Positions 40,701 through 50,836 of a stretch of 64,000 bases of DNA are shown one piece after another. Below the pieces are notes generated by a model, which worked only from the letters and a program-made list of their open reading frames with translations, ran no database searches and was not told the origin of the DNA. Position numbers and translations under genes: made by a program. Source of the DNA: Macrostomum hystrix (lineage: Eukaryota > Platyhelminthes > Macrostomidae); assembly GCA_950097015.1 (NCBI GenBank), contig CATNEN010000038.1, positions 34,310,501 to 34,374,500 on the forward strand. The letters are read 5' to 3'. Each line of letters starts with the position of its first letter. Within the stretch, counting starts at the first letter, position 1.

Positions 40701-42958
40701 TTTCTTTTCCAGTTTTGTCCATGTTTTCTAATCCCAAATTTCACGTATTTTCCGGGTTTATATGTTTCTTTTCAAGTTTACGTGTTTTTCCGGGTTTATA
40801 TGTTTTTTTTCAAGATTACGTGTTTTTCCGGGTTTACTTATTTTTCTGGCCTTTTTTGCTTTGCATGGTTTTACGTGCACTCCTTTTTTTTAATATTTTT
40901 CCCACCTGTTTTACCGGTTTTCGTGGGTTTCCTGCATTCCTACAAACGCATTGCATTCGCAACAGGTACATTCTGACTGACGGCATTGTGGAGTACTACG
41001 AAGAAGCCATCTCTCTGGCGCACAGCCTAATCTGCGAGAGAATCTCCGACCAGATGTGGACCGTGCTGCCGCTGCTCTTCGCCTGCTTTGAACGCGACGG
41101 TCCCGACTACTTTAGCGACATGATGAACCCGCTGTACTGCTACGTGACCGTTGATCCGGATGCCTTCCTGGCCGATCCGAGCCGGATTGACTTCGTCCTG
41201 CGCATGTGCTACAGCGTGCTAGAAAGCGGCGGCGCCGACGAAGACACGGAGTACAATGCCGCTAAACTGCTCGAGGTGCTGCTGCTGCAGTATCCGGGTC
41301 GCATCGATGCCCTGGTGCCGCGCATTCTCCAGGCTGCTGTTGTTCGGGTACTGGGCGATCGTCCGGTGGCCACCTCGGAGCTGCGAGCCATGTGCCTGCT
41401 AGTGGGCGTGGCGGCCCTTCTGCACTGGCCCGAGGCCACCCTGCAGCTGCTGACACAGCAGCCTGGCCTGTTCGAAAGATTCCTTGGTATGCTTCTATCC
41501 ACTGGGGACCCACAGAAATGTCTATCGACATATTGGGTATATGTACCATATGCACTGACCTACACCCACTATATTTAGTGTCTTTCTTATGTGCAAACTA
41601 AATTAACAAGAAATCTTAAGGGTCAGTGGCAGAGCGGTCTAAAGCGTTTGCCTCTCGCACCAAGGTCCCTGAGTTCGATTCCGCGGCGAGGCCACATCAA
41701 TTTGGGGCGCAGCCGCGGAGAGAAGGCTTGGGGGCTTGTCGTGTAAAACTATGCACTTGAGGGCCAACCTCCAACGCACTTTGAAAGTGTACACTGCCTG
41801 ACGATGAGAAAGTCAGGGCAGATGTACTCACCTGTGTGACAGTGTGCCTGTGCGGATGGTATCTGTGCGGGTGTGCGCTCAGGAGTCAGCGAAATGGGCA
41901 GAATTGCCTTCTCGCTGGCTGCGGTTCTAGTGCCACCAAATGATGCGCCACTGCCCGCAGCCCTCCTGCAATTATTTTTTTTTACGAGTATGTTTGAGTA
42001 TTTACGTTAATTATTTAATTGATTTGTGTTTATTTGATTCGTTTGTTTGAGTACCCCGTGTCAGTTATTCTATCCACCGGGAACCCACAGAAATATCGAT
42101 TGACCTTAAATCAACCTGCCATATTATCCAACAGCCCAGTGGATCTCGGATGTGGACTGCTTTCTCAGCCTGCACGATCGCAAGCTGTGCGTACTCGGCT
42201 TCTGCACACTGCTGACCTGTCCACCCGAGCGAATGCCCGCCTGCTTCGCTGCCGCTCTGCCAAGCCTTCTGCCGCACTTTCTCAGCCTGTTCCACGGACT
42301 GAAGGCCGCCTATCAGCTCAAGGGCCGGCTAGAGAACGACGATGACGACGACGATGAGGAAGAGCAAGTCGACGATGAAAACGGCGCCGATAGCAGCCGG
42401 CGCTCCAACGGGAAGCCAAACAAAGACGATGAGCACAAAGAGCTGGACAGCGACGAAGACGACATAGATCCCGATCAGGAAGAATACGTTGCCAGATTAA
42501 AGAAATACGATCAGAAACAGCAGAAAGGTGAGAATGGCGACGATAACGGCAACGCCGAGGGCGACGATGACGACGACGATGAAGAATACGAAGACGAGGA
42601 TTTGGTTAATCCTATGTACAGCACTAAGCTGGATGAAGACGATTGCGAACTAGACGAATACGCGGTGTTCAAGGCCACCCTGGATGGCCTGGCCGGTGGT
42701 CAGGTGTACACGCAGCTGCTAGGCGTAGCCAATGAGCAACAGCGGACCCAGCTTCAGGATGTGCTACATATGGCCGAGCTGAGGCTTAGCGCTCGCCAAT
42801 CGAAAAAGATTGGCCAATCAGGCGGCTACACCTTCGCCCAGACTGCTATACCAACGGCGTTTAACTTCGGCTCCGGTGGGGTGGCTGGAGGCGCCGGCGG
42901 CCCGACCTTCATGATGGGCGGCGGAACTTCTTCATCTGGCGGCGCAGCCAGTCAGTGA
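34765..42958 (+). CDS. IPO7: Importin-7/8 nuclear import receptor
   Basis: Eight exons (34765-35154, 36076-36336, 36521-36718, 37642-37965, 39460-40017, 40324-40592, 40966-41486, 42135-42958; stop TGA) join in phase into about 1114 residues, against about 1040 in vertebrate IPO7/IPO8. These karyopherin-beta receptors bind RanGTP and carry cargo such as ribosomal proteins and histone H1 into the nucleus. The N-terminal importin-beta HEAT region is clear (VMSNELEGPTRQAGAIYLKN), as are ERPELCWWKAKKWAMHCLQ, DGALHIVGVVADLLAKKRLY, RARACWLFQRFSEAKL, MLAMGILTTLETI, SDVDCFLSLHDRKLCVLGFC and the long acidic stretch (DDDDDDEEEQVDDE) before the family's C-terminal GGYTF motif followed by FNFGSGG. Intron 2 uses TTAAAG|GTAACC with acceptor GATTGTAG. 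IPO7 and IPO8 are vertebrate paralogues, so a single ancestral name is used. Confidence 0.96.
35261..35688 (+). mobile_element. tRNA-derived SINE, copy A (importin intron 1)
   Basis: The head has box A (GTGGCAGAGCGGTCTAACGC) and box B (GCTCGATTCCGCGGTGAGG). The body continues GGGGCGCAGCCGCGG and later CTGCCTGAGGACGAGAAAGT, and ends CCCGCAGCCCTCCTGCAATT. After an AT-rich gap both copies A and B share GAGTACCCCGGGTCAGTTAT-like sequence, so the element probably extends that far. The head resembles Leu/Ser-type tRNA. Confidence 0.85.
35689..36075. other. Rest of importin intron 1
   Basis: Contains AGTCCATAGACTGAACAACT (35929 on), a block shared with the SINE-related DNA at 48168 and, inverted, 49852. 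Otherwise no feature is seen before the acceptor CTAATCCAG. Confidence 0.5.
36806..37490. repeat. 42-bp minisatellite in importin intron 3
   Basis: About 16 units of 42 bp, core CCGTCAGATCCCTGCTTTTC then AATCCCTTCTTCTCTGTTAAAA. The + strand is pyrimidine-biased. It starts about 90 bp after the donor at 36719 and ends about 150 bp before the acceptor. Confidence 0.94.
38103..39262. repeat. 24-bp minisatellite in importin intron 4
   Basis: About 48 units of 24 bp. The first eight have core CGATAAGAAATAGAAGCACT; the rest have AGGATAAACAATGGAAGCGC then TCAT. The two subtypes share length and the GATAA..A.AGAAGC frame, so the array evolved by spreading of successive variants. Identical blocks at about 38310 and 38430 mark recent copying. 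Confidence 0.95.
40025..40255. repeat. Decayed repeat in importin intron 5
   Basis: Recurring but irregular pieces TGATTGACAGCC and GATGACAGTCAAAGC fill most of this 306-bp intron. It looks like an old minisatellite. Confidence 0.65.
40610..40960. repeat. Decayed pyrimidine/T-rich repeat in importin intron 6
   Basis: Irregular units around TTTTCCGGGTTTATATGTTT and CAAGTTTACG occupy the intron up to the acceptor CGCAACAG at 40965. Confidence 0.7.
41621..42076 (+). mobile_element. tRNA-derived SINE, copy B (importin intron 7)
   Basis: Second, better preserved copy of the family at 35261: box A GTGGCAGAGCGGTCTAAAGC, box B GTTCGATTCCGCGGCGAGG, body and CCCTCCTGCAATTA end, then a T-run and the shared GAGTACCCCGTGTCAGTTAT tail. 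It sits in a short intron between exons 7 and 8, about 60 bp from the acceptor at 42134. Confidence 0.88.
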
Positions 42959-43742
42959 AGCTGCTACTTTTATTGTTTAACCAGTACAGGCCTTGTATTT
43001 ATCATTTAACGAGTATAATGCGTGGTTTTCAATCCTTTCCTAGAAACACTGCCAGATGCTAATTGGCAGTTTTTTGGTGTCCCGATTTCAATTTAAGTCT
43101 CCGAAATGATCCGCTGGGCTACTTATAGTAGGCCTTAACGTATCTGTGCAAAAATTCGGATTGCGGCTTGTCGGTTGAGCCTGGCTAATGATGGCTGTCT
43201 CAGCCAGAAACCGGTTCTAGGCTAAAAAACTGCCGCCTGCCTATTTCTTGCATCTACACTATTGATTAGAGAGGCTTGTATGTCCCCCAGAGAATTGTGC
43301 CTAAAACACCTAAGCTAGCTGTCTCTCAGCAGCTTGCACCTCATGCTTATGGCTATAATTATGTTTCCTTTGTTCAGCAGTTTTGATTTTTTGCTTTATT
43401 CGGGTAAGAAAGTACTGCTGCAATTCTTTTAACTGTTATTTATTTTTAATTATTATTAAATCCATCAAGCAATCAAATTGTTTATTTTTGGCTGGCAATC
43501 TGACATTAAAAAAGCACAGATAATATAACAATCGACTGGGTTTAATTTTGCTTTGATCTGCTGTTTAGAAGTAACGACCAGTTAGTGTGGCTTCTAAAAA
43601 TGTACTGTTCTGAGGGTGGTTAGATATAAAAGTTAAATCTCTTAAATTGATAAATATTTAATCAGTTTTTAATTAAAAGAATTAACGCGTTTCTCAGTTA
43701 AAAATGTTTCTCCTAAAATCTAAAAGTCATCTAAAACTAACG
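42959..43742. other. Importin 3' flank
   Basis: 3' UTR and spacer. No AATAAA near the stop was found. No gene seen. Confidence 0.45.
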
Positions 43743-44624
43743 ATTTATAACAGGGGTCGGCAAACTCCGGCCCGCGGGCCAGATGCGGCCCTCGAAGCTC
43801 CCAAATCCGGCCCGTTACCCATTCTGACATCTACAGTGTCCTATTTCATCTCTTTCCTGTCTCATCTCTCCCGTGTCTCATCTCTCCCGTGTCTAAACTC
43901 TCCCGTGTCTAATCTCTCCCGTGTCTCATCTCTCCCGTGTCTAAACTCTCCCGTGTCTAATCTCTCCCCTGTCTCATCTCTCCCGTGTCTAATCTCTCTC
44001 GTGTATCATCTTTCTTTGTCTCATGTCTCCCGTGTCTAATCTCTCCCGTGTCTCATCTCTCCCGTGTCTAATCTCTACTGTGTCTCATCTCTCCCGTGTC
44101 TCATCTCTCCCGTGTCTCATCTCTCCCGTGTCTAATCTCTACTGTGTCTCATCTCTCCCCTGTCTCATCTCTCCCGTGTCTCATCTCTCCCGTGTCTAAT
44201 CTCTACTGTGTCTCATCTCTACTGTGTCTCATCTCTCCCCTGTCTCATCTCTCCCGTGTCTCATCTCTCCCGTGTCTAATCTCTACTGTGTCTCATCTCT
44301 CCCGTGTCTAATCTCTCCCGTGTCTAATCTCTACTGTGTCTCATCTCTCCCCTGTCTCATCTCTCCTGTGTCTCATCTCTCCCGTGTCTCATCTCTCCCG
44401 TGTCTCATCTCTCCCGTGTCTCATCTCTCCCGTGTCTCATCTCTCCCGTGTCTCATCTCTCCTGTGTCTAATCTCTCCCGTGTCTCATCTCTCCCGTGTA
44501 TCATCTCTCCCGTGTCTCATCTCTCCCCTATCTAATATTTATACAGTCAATGCGGCCCGCTGTCGTCTTTTAGATTCTCTCTTTGGCCCGCCAGCAAATA
44601 AGTCTGCCTACTCCTGATTTATAA
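43743..44624. mobile_element. hAT-family MITE with 8-bp target duplication
   Basis: The element spans 43751-44616. Its left end CAGGGGTCGGCAAACT and the complement of its right end, CAGGAGTAGGCAGACT, match at 13 of 16 positions and have the CAGGGGTCGGCAAAC form of hAT/Charlie-type ends. It is flanked by a perfect 8-bp direct repeat, ATTTATAA, at 43743-43750 and 44617-44624, the target size of hAT transposases. The subterminal DNA is rich in CGGCCC on both sides. No transposase is present; most of the interior is a minisatellite. Confidence 0.9.
43838..44532. repeat. 16-bp pyrimidine minisatellite inside the hAT MITE
   Basis: About 43 units of CTCATCTCTCCCGTGT with CTAATCTCTACTGTGT variants. 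It lies wholly between the two ends of the MITE, so it expanded after or within the transposon. Confidence 0.94.
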
Positions 44625-46243
44625 AAAGGTAGCTTAAATTGAACATGTGAGCCTAAATATTTACTATGAAAGGTAACGTTCCTTACGTAAGTAACGTTGG
44701 TTTTTTAAACAAAAGTAGCGCTTTTTACTTTCTACTCCTAAATCTTGAGTGCAGAATTAACTTTATTTATTGTCTATGACAATACCAGCTCAAACAGGTG
44801 TTGCTTCTGAAGGTGATTGTCTAAATTCTTATCCCATATTTTTTATCTGACGCGGCTAAGCTAAATTCGCTGCTCAATTATCTCTCTTCCCTGACTTAAG
44901 TCCTGATATATTAAGCAGTTTTCGCTTTCTACAAATATTATTAATTACGCTTGTGTTCCGAATTCCCAGTTTCATAGATGCTAAAAATTTGCGCCCGAAT
45001 TTTTTCTGAACGTATTTCAATCATTAAATTTGTATTTTCTTAAACGTTTACTTCTAGAAATCAAGGCCAGAATAGATATAATATTTGTATGGCAAAAAAT
45101 ATTTTTCTCACGTATATTTTTCACCTTTTTGAGTGAGACAGCTAAATTTATTATTGCAAGACATGCTACTCTAAGTAAAATGGTTAGCTTTGTGTGCGTA
45201 AGTTATTATCAAGTTTCTGCAAATTTTTCTAATACTCAGATAAAAAATTCCATTTAAGAAGACCTAATATAAAAATACAGTATCAAAGATTAAAGCTTCA
45301 GTGTTGTCTTTTGAATATCGTAAAAATGTCTTTTATATAACTACTATTTGTTAAATGGTATTCGTTTTATTATATCATTACGTGCTATCACTCAGCTCTA
45401 TATATTTCGCAGGCCCTTCTCTTTCTCTAGTCTTGCCTTCTTTCTGCATTACTTATGCCTGACTACTAAAAGTAATGCTTCTCGAGAGTTTTGTCTTCAA
45501 TCTTTGCTGCTAATTAACATCAATACCGCCACTTTAAATTAAATTGAATGTTAATGTTTTGGGGACTTTTTTGTTTTGTTATTTAATGACAACTTCTTTT
45601 GAATGATGGCTGTCAAAACTTTTTTACTGCTGTTGCTGCTGCTGCTGCTGCCTGAGTTTTGTGATGACGGCCTCTAGCAGTGGAGAGTATAGAATAACTA
45701 TGCCACTATTTAAATATTTCAATTCTAACAAATGTCCGCCTGCTCTGGTATTTGTCTCACTTTCAATTGAAAACAGTTTTTTTAAACAGCAACAACAACC
45801 TAATAAAGCAAACGGTAAAAACTGGGCGACAACCGTTTCGTTGTGAAAGGCTTTTCCTTTTCTGTTTCTGGACAACTTCTGTCTTATCTGACTTATTTAT
45901 TTAGTTTTAACATTTCGATAGATTAGAAAGTGTTAGATATTGTAGAACATAGCGGCGCTTCTGAAGTCTGTGTACATCTGTGAAGTCCGTGGACCGGCCT
46001 TTGCACTGATACTGATACACCATTTGATCCTGACACTGCACGGAAGTGATTCTGCCCATTCTGCTGACTCTTAAAATGACAACTTTTTTGATACTGCGGA
46101 CCTCATTATGTTGGACACATGTTTCCCTTGAACACAGTCGGGTAAAAGGAAGGAGTAACTATCTATGCCTTCATATTTAGCCATGTTAATAGTACTCAAT
46201 GGTGAATTACTGGATCACGTTGATTTTTTAATCACGACACGAC
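44625..46243. other. Spacer between importin and EED
   Basis: AT-rich sequence with a short CTG/CAG run at about 45626-45651. Short open frames here look random. No gene seen; the EED promoter should lie near the 3' end. Confidence 0.45.
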
Positions 46244-46261
46244 CTTTTTGCGAATTTGCAG
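46244..46261 (+). other. Acceptor-like site in the EED 5' leader
   Basis: CCTTTTTGCGAATTTGCAG ends at 46261, 31 bp before the ATG. It has the form of a trans-splice or 5'-UTR acceptor. Confidence 0.45.
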
Positions 46262-46291
46262 ACGAGCAGGTAGCCCTCTCTAATTCACAGC

Positions 46292-49094
46292 ATGTCTCAT
46301 GAACAGCAGCAGCGTAGCAGCAAGCGGGTTCAAAGTATAGGCGGCCAGCAGCAGCCTGCTAGGCAGTCGCCGTCCGTTGGTGGTCGCGCTAGCAGCGGCG
46401 GGCGTCTATCGACCGGCCTTGGCGGCGGCAGCGGCGGCGGTGCCAAGGCGGGCCCGAAGTTAAACTTTAAGCAGACTTGCAGCCTGAAAGAGGGTCACGG
46501 CCAGTCTGTCTATGCTGTTCAGTTCAACACTGGCGTTGGCGGCTGCGACGAGCCCTGCCTGTTTGCCACAGCCGGCGCCTGGTACGTGACCGTCTACGCC
46601 TGCCTGCCCGATGGCGTGGTTGAAACTCTTCAGGCCTACGCTGATCCGGCTGGCGAAGACGAAGAGTTCTGCTGCCTAGCCTGGTCTGTAGATCCCGTCA
46701 CTAGGCAACAGGTGAGTGCTTGTTGAGTCAGAAAAACGCTACACTGATTTTTTATTATCTCCTAATCTGGTTTGAGAATCTCCATCTCGTTACTAAGTCT
46801 TCTTAAATCTCTTTCTGAGAATAGTAAAAATCTAGCTTTAAAATCGTCACAATCGAGCTCAAGAATCGTCTTTATCTGAATAAGAAATCGTCCCAAACTG
46901 GTTACAGAATCGTCTCAAACTGGCTTGAAATTGTTCCAAACTGGCTTGAGAATCGTCCCAAACTGGCTTGAGAATCATCCCAAACTGAATTGAGAATCGT
47001 CCCTAAGTTGTCCTGAGAATCGTCCCAAACTGGTTTAAGAATCATCCCAAACTGAATTGAGAATCGTCCCTAAGTTGTCCTGAGAATCGTCCCAAACTGG
47101 TTTAAGAATCATCCCAAACTGAATTGAGAATCGTCCCTAAGTTGTCCTGAGAATCGTCTCAAACTGGTTTAAGAATCGTCTCAAACTGGTTTAAGAATCA
47201 TCCCAAACTGGTTACAGAATCGTCTCAAACTGGTTACAGAATCGTCTCAAACTGGTTTAAGAATCGTCCCTAAGCTGTCCTGAGAATCGTCCCAAACTCT
47301 ACTAACGTATGCCTAAAAATCACCCTAGTCTTAACCCTTGCCTATTTCTGGCTTAAAACCCTGGCAACAATGCGCCCAAATTTCTCACTCAGGTAATTTT
47401 AACCGCCGGCAAGCGGGGCGTGATTCGCGTCATCTGTCCCTCCATGGCCGCCTGCATTAAAAGTCTAGTTGGTCACGGCAGCAGTGTGAATCATCTCAAG
47501 GTCAGCCCGCGCGATCCCTCCCTAGTGTTTACCTTCTCCAAGGATTACACAGCCAGGGTGTGGAATCTTGCCACCGGGCATCAAGTGGCCATCTTTGGCG
47601 GCTGCGACGGCCACCGCTCCGAGGTACTCCACGGTGACGTGAATCCCGACTGCAGCCTGCTGCTCTCCTGCGGCATGGATCACTCAGTGCGACTGTGGCG
47701 CCTAGACCGGCCTGAGTTCCAGCAAGCGGTGCAACTCTCCAAGACCTGGTCGGATGAGAAAGAGAAGAAGCGCTTCCCAACATGGATGCAGCATCATCCG
47801 GACTTTGTGACTAGAGAGGTGCCTAATTTGCTTTGTTATAGAGCTTACAAGTTTTTGTACCCAAAGAATCAGTATTTATGATGGCCAATATTTTCGTACC
47901 AAGGTCCCTGAGCTCGATTCCGCAGTGAAGCCACATTCATTAAGGGGACATGCAGCCGCGGAGAGAAGGCTTGGCGGCTTGTTGTGCAATTTACGCCATT
48001 GAGGGCTAACCTCCAAGGCACGTTAAGAGTGCACACTGCCTGTAGGTTGCACGACAAAGCTCGACAATCGAACTTTGGGACGCTTGGTGCGAGTGGAAAA
48101 CGAGTTTAGCGTTAGATCAATAATGGGGTACAAATTTAAATGGGTTTTGCGGCCTCGCAGTCCACAGACTGAACGGCTGTACGCTGCCACTGCCTGTACA
48201 CCTTTATAGTAGTCCTTTCTATCGTATTATGTACCTATTTACTAGGCTTTTTAGTTAAACGTTGCATTTGATTCTCCATCGCACAGGTACACGGCAACTA
48301 CATCGACTGCGCCGCCTGGTTCGGCAACTGCATCCTATCCAAGTCCTGCGAATGCTCTGTTGTCCTATGGAAACCCGGCAGTCTGAAAACTGCCCAATGC
48401 GGACCGTTAAAGCACACTGACAGCACCATGTCTGTGCTGTGCACCTTTGTTGTTAAAGGTTGCAATATTTGGTTCATCAAATTTGATCTACACCTGCCAA
48501 CTAAAGTGAGAACTGTACTTTTATATTATAGTTTGATAGTAGGGCCGCTATAATTACTCACTCAAACACTCACTCAATCACTCACTCAGTCACTCACACT
48601 CTCACTCACTCACACTATCACTTGCCCACTCACTCATTCACTCACTCACTAACTCACTCGCACTCCCTCTAACTCACTCACTAACTTACTTACTGACTCA
48701 CTCAATCTCTAACTCACTACTCACTCGCTCACACACTCACTCACTCACTCACTCACTCACTCACACACTCACTCACTCACTCACTCACTCACTCACACAC
48801 TCACTCACTCACACACTCACTCCCCATCCTTTACTACAATCTCAGCGTCTCGCCGTTGGCGACTCTGGCGGCAAAGTATTGTTATTCGACCTAGACGCGC
48901 CGGACATATATGAGATACGGCCGGCCACGCTGAATGTGACTAAAGGCCAGGGTGCCGTTCGACAGACCTGTTTCAGTCGGGACGGCTCCGTACTGCTGTG
49001 CGTCTGCGACTTTGGCCTAGTGGTGCGCTTTGATCTGGACAAGCAGAGCTCGGCCACAGGAACTGCGGCCGGCAAGAAGGGATCGTCCAAATAG
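46292..49094 (+). CDS. EED: EED, WD40 subunit of Polycomb repressive complex 2
   Basis: Exons 46292-46711, 47393-47818, 48287-48505 and 48846-49094 (stop TAG) join in phase into 437 residues, against 441 in human EED. EED is the beta-propeller core of PRC2; it holds the EZH methyltransferase and SUZ12 and binds H3K27me3 to stimulate the enzyme. Diagnostic matches are the start of the propeller (SLKEGHGQSVYAVQF), AIFGGCDGHRSEVL, SCGMDHSVRLWRL, FPTWMQHHPDFVTRE, NYIDCAAWFGNCILSKSCE and VRQTCFSRDGSVLLCVCD. By alignment, the four aromatic-cage positions of human EED (F97, Y148, W364, Y365) are Y, Y, W and F here, all aromatic. The N-terminal tail is short, Gln/Ser/Gly-rich and unlike that of vertebrates. 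A SINE sits in intron 2 and repeats fill introns 1 and 3. Confidence 0.95.
46762..47300. repeat. 22-bp minisatellite in EED intron 1
   Basis: About 24 units of 22 bp, core GAATCGTCCCAAACTGGTTT then AA, with variant units (TAAGTTGTCCTGA; ATCATCCCAAACTGAATTGA) arranged as a repeated 66-bp block between about 46970 and 47150. Confidence 0.92.
47897..48215 (+). mobile_element. 5'-truncated SINE, copy C (EED intron 2)
   Basis: Starts inside the head (ACCAAGGTCCCTGAGCTCGA, box B present, box A lost), follows the body of copies A and B through GCAGCCGCGGAGAGAAGGCT to CACTGCCTG, then diverges into a different tail that ends with AGTCCACAGACTGAACGGCT and GTACGCTGCCACTGCC. The switch of tail suggests a related subfamily or a composite. 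Confidence 0.8.
48552..48823. repeat. ACTC tetranucleotide repeat in EED intron 3
   Basis: Imperfect then perfect CACT repeats reach to within 22 bp of the acceptor ATCTCAG at 48845. Confidence 0.93.
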
Positions 49095-49486
49095 TTGTTA
49101 CCCTGCCGGACGCTAACGCACTTATTTAATTATAACAAATAGCTGATCCTCGTGTTGGCTAGCATTTTCCATCAGCTTAACATAAAAGTATAAATGGTTC
49201 GTTGCTAAATGAAATATGATTTAACCTCGATGCCTGCTGTCACAGCTAGTTTAATGGTGTTGATATGTCCGTCTGCTTATACTCACTAATGTTTCATAAT
49301 CTTATCGATAACTGTGTACTTTTTGTACAGTTTATATTCCATCTGCAGTCATTAATTCGTACATCTACGGGTGTGACATCGTAAATGTTAATATGAAAAA
49401 AAAATTGTACAACATGTCTTTCTTGCTTTACTAATTATCCCCTACGAATTTTCAATGCGAGCATTGTGTTATAAAATTTTACCCTA
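49095..49486. other. EED 3' UTR candidate
   Basis: AT-rich sequence between the stop codon and the AATAAA hexamer at 49487. Unlike the 3' flanks of SEC14L and SEC22 it contains no tandem array. Confidence 0.45.
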
Positions 49487-49492
49487 AATAAA
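49487..49492 (+). terminator. Candidate poly(A) signal for EED
   Basis: AATAAA about 390 bp after the stop codon, followed by a T/G-containing stretch. Confidence 0.5.
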
Positions 49493-49784
49493 AGCGCAGT
49501 AAAACTTGTGAACTTTCGACTTCCACAGGTTCCAACTGTAAGTAAATTGCAGCAAATTATACTTTCATTTATTCAAAAGGGCATGAAAACAGGTAATTCC
49601 ATTATTGGATTCAATTTTTTTCTTTGCTTAAATAATTGATCACGAACTAGAAAAGGTCTACGTAGGTATGGGGTATATATTTGCATTTAGAGATCTTTAA
49701 ACGAGTTCAAATAATGCTTTCGACTGCTTGTTAATCCAATGATTGTATGCTAATAGCAGATAAAAATATATAATTGATTACACC

Positions 49785-49997
49785 TGCCCCGATCGGGCCA
49801 GATGTGCAGCAGACAGCACAGCCGCAGCACATCTAAATGCTGCGTATTGTACGGCTGTTCAGTCCATGGACTTGAAGGACGCCACACCCACGCTCAATTA
49901 CCCAAGCTGATGTTGGTACCCATTTAACAGTCGGGAATCAAACCTCCGACCTTTAAGTCGTGAGTCTGACGCTCTAACCACTAGGCTACAACTTCCC
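49785..49997 (-). mobile_element. tRNA-derived SINE, minus strand
   Basis: On the minus strand the head reads GTAGCCTAGTGGTTAGAGCG (box A-like), then GGTCGGAGGTTTGATTCCCG (box B-like), then AAATGGGTACCAACATCAGC and a body holding AGTCCATGGACTGAACAGCC. The head matches the fragments at 17236 and 18330, and the last block matches DNA at 35929 and 48168, so this looks like a fuller member of a second SINE family. Confidence 0.75.
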
Positions 49998-50836
49998 TTT
50001 AATAGCTGATGTATGATAAAAGACAGTCAGTATCCCTTAAAAGAAGGCCAAAACATTCTATAATGACCACGATATGTTTTTTTTAATTTAAACTTTTTTA
50101 TTATCATTGATCGAACCAGCGGGTGCATTCACTTATCTGTTTAATAGTTAAGAGCGATGCAAAACTGTGATTCTCTTTTACAATGCATGCGACATTGTTT
50201 ATGGAAAATTCTGTCGAAAAAAAAGTAGTTTAGAAAGTCTTCCATTGCGAAATGGCTTAGCAAATCTTGAGAAATCAATGCTGTAACACGGACAATTAGA
50301 AGTGGTGGTCGTTGGCTGTCTGTTGTCGAAGGTAGAATGTTGTTTTCTAGGTTACTAATTATCTTGTTTTCATTTTAATTGTTTCCATATACAAGGGGTT
50401 TAATTACATTTTTTACTTCTGTGGGTTTTTTAACCCTTCAAGAGTTTCTTTTACTAAGCTAAATTCAGTTCGATAACTTTCAATTTCTGTTAATTTATCT
50501 AATTTTTACACGGCGCAGACTCGTTGAGCTGTATTTCGTTTTAAATGTGCAATTGTAGAATGGTTGCAAAACGCTATTAGATTAAAAATAAATTGTTTCT
50601 ATTTTTATGGTACCATAGCGTCACAGAGTTTCTATCGAGAGTTTTTTACCCTGAGCTGCCAGAGCTGAAATTTATTATTTATAATTTATAATTATAGATA
50701 TAATTTATAATTTATTATTAGTTTTCAGTTTTTAATAAAAAAAATAATATATCTTGAATCAAATGCATTTTAATCGTAATATACTTCACGAAACTAAGCC
50801 ATAACTTTATTGCCTACTAAAATTGACTTATTCATC
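49998..50836. other. Spacer and SEC22 upstream region
   Basis: AT-rich spacer with A/T runs. No gene seen. No strong acceptor stands directly before the SEC22 ATG; TTATTATTAGTTTTCAG, ending near 50729, is the nearest candidate. Confidence 0.4.

Noticed and set aside
41209-41555. Minus-strand frames opposite importin exon 7
   Set aside because: They are shadows of a strongly conserved plus-strand exon with high G+C.
45624-45875. Minus-strand 83-codon frame ending in poly-Gln
   Set aside because: It depends on a short CTG repeat, lacks homology and lies in spacer.
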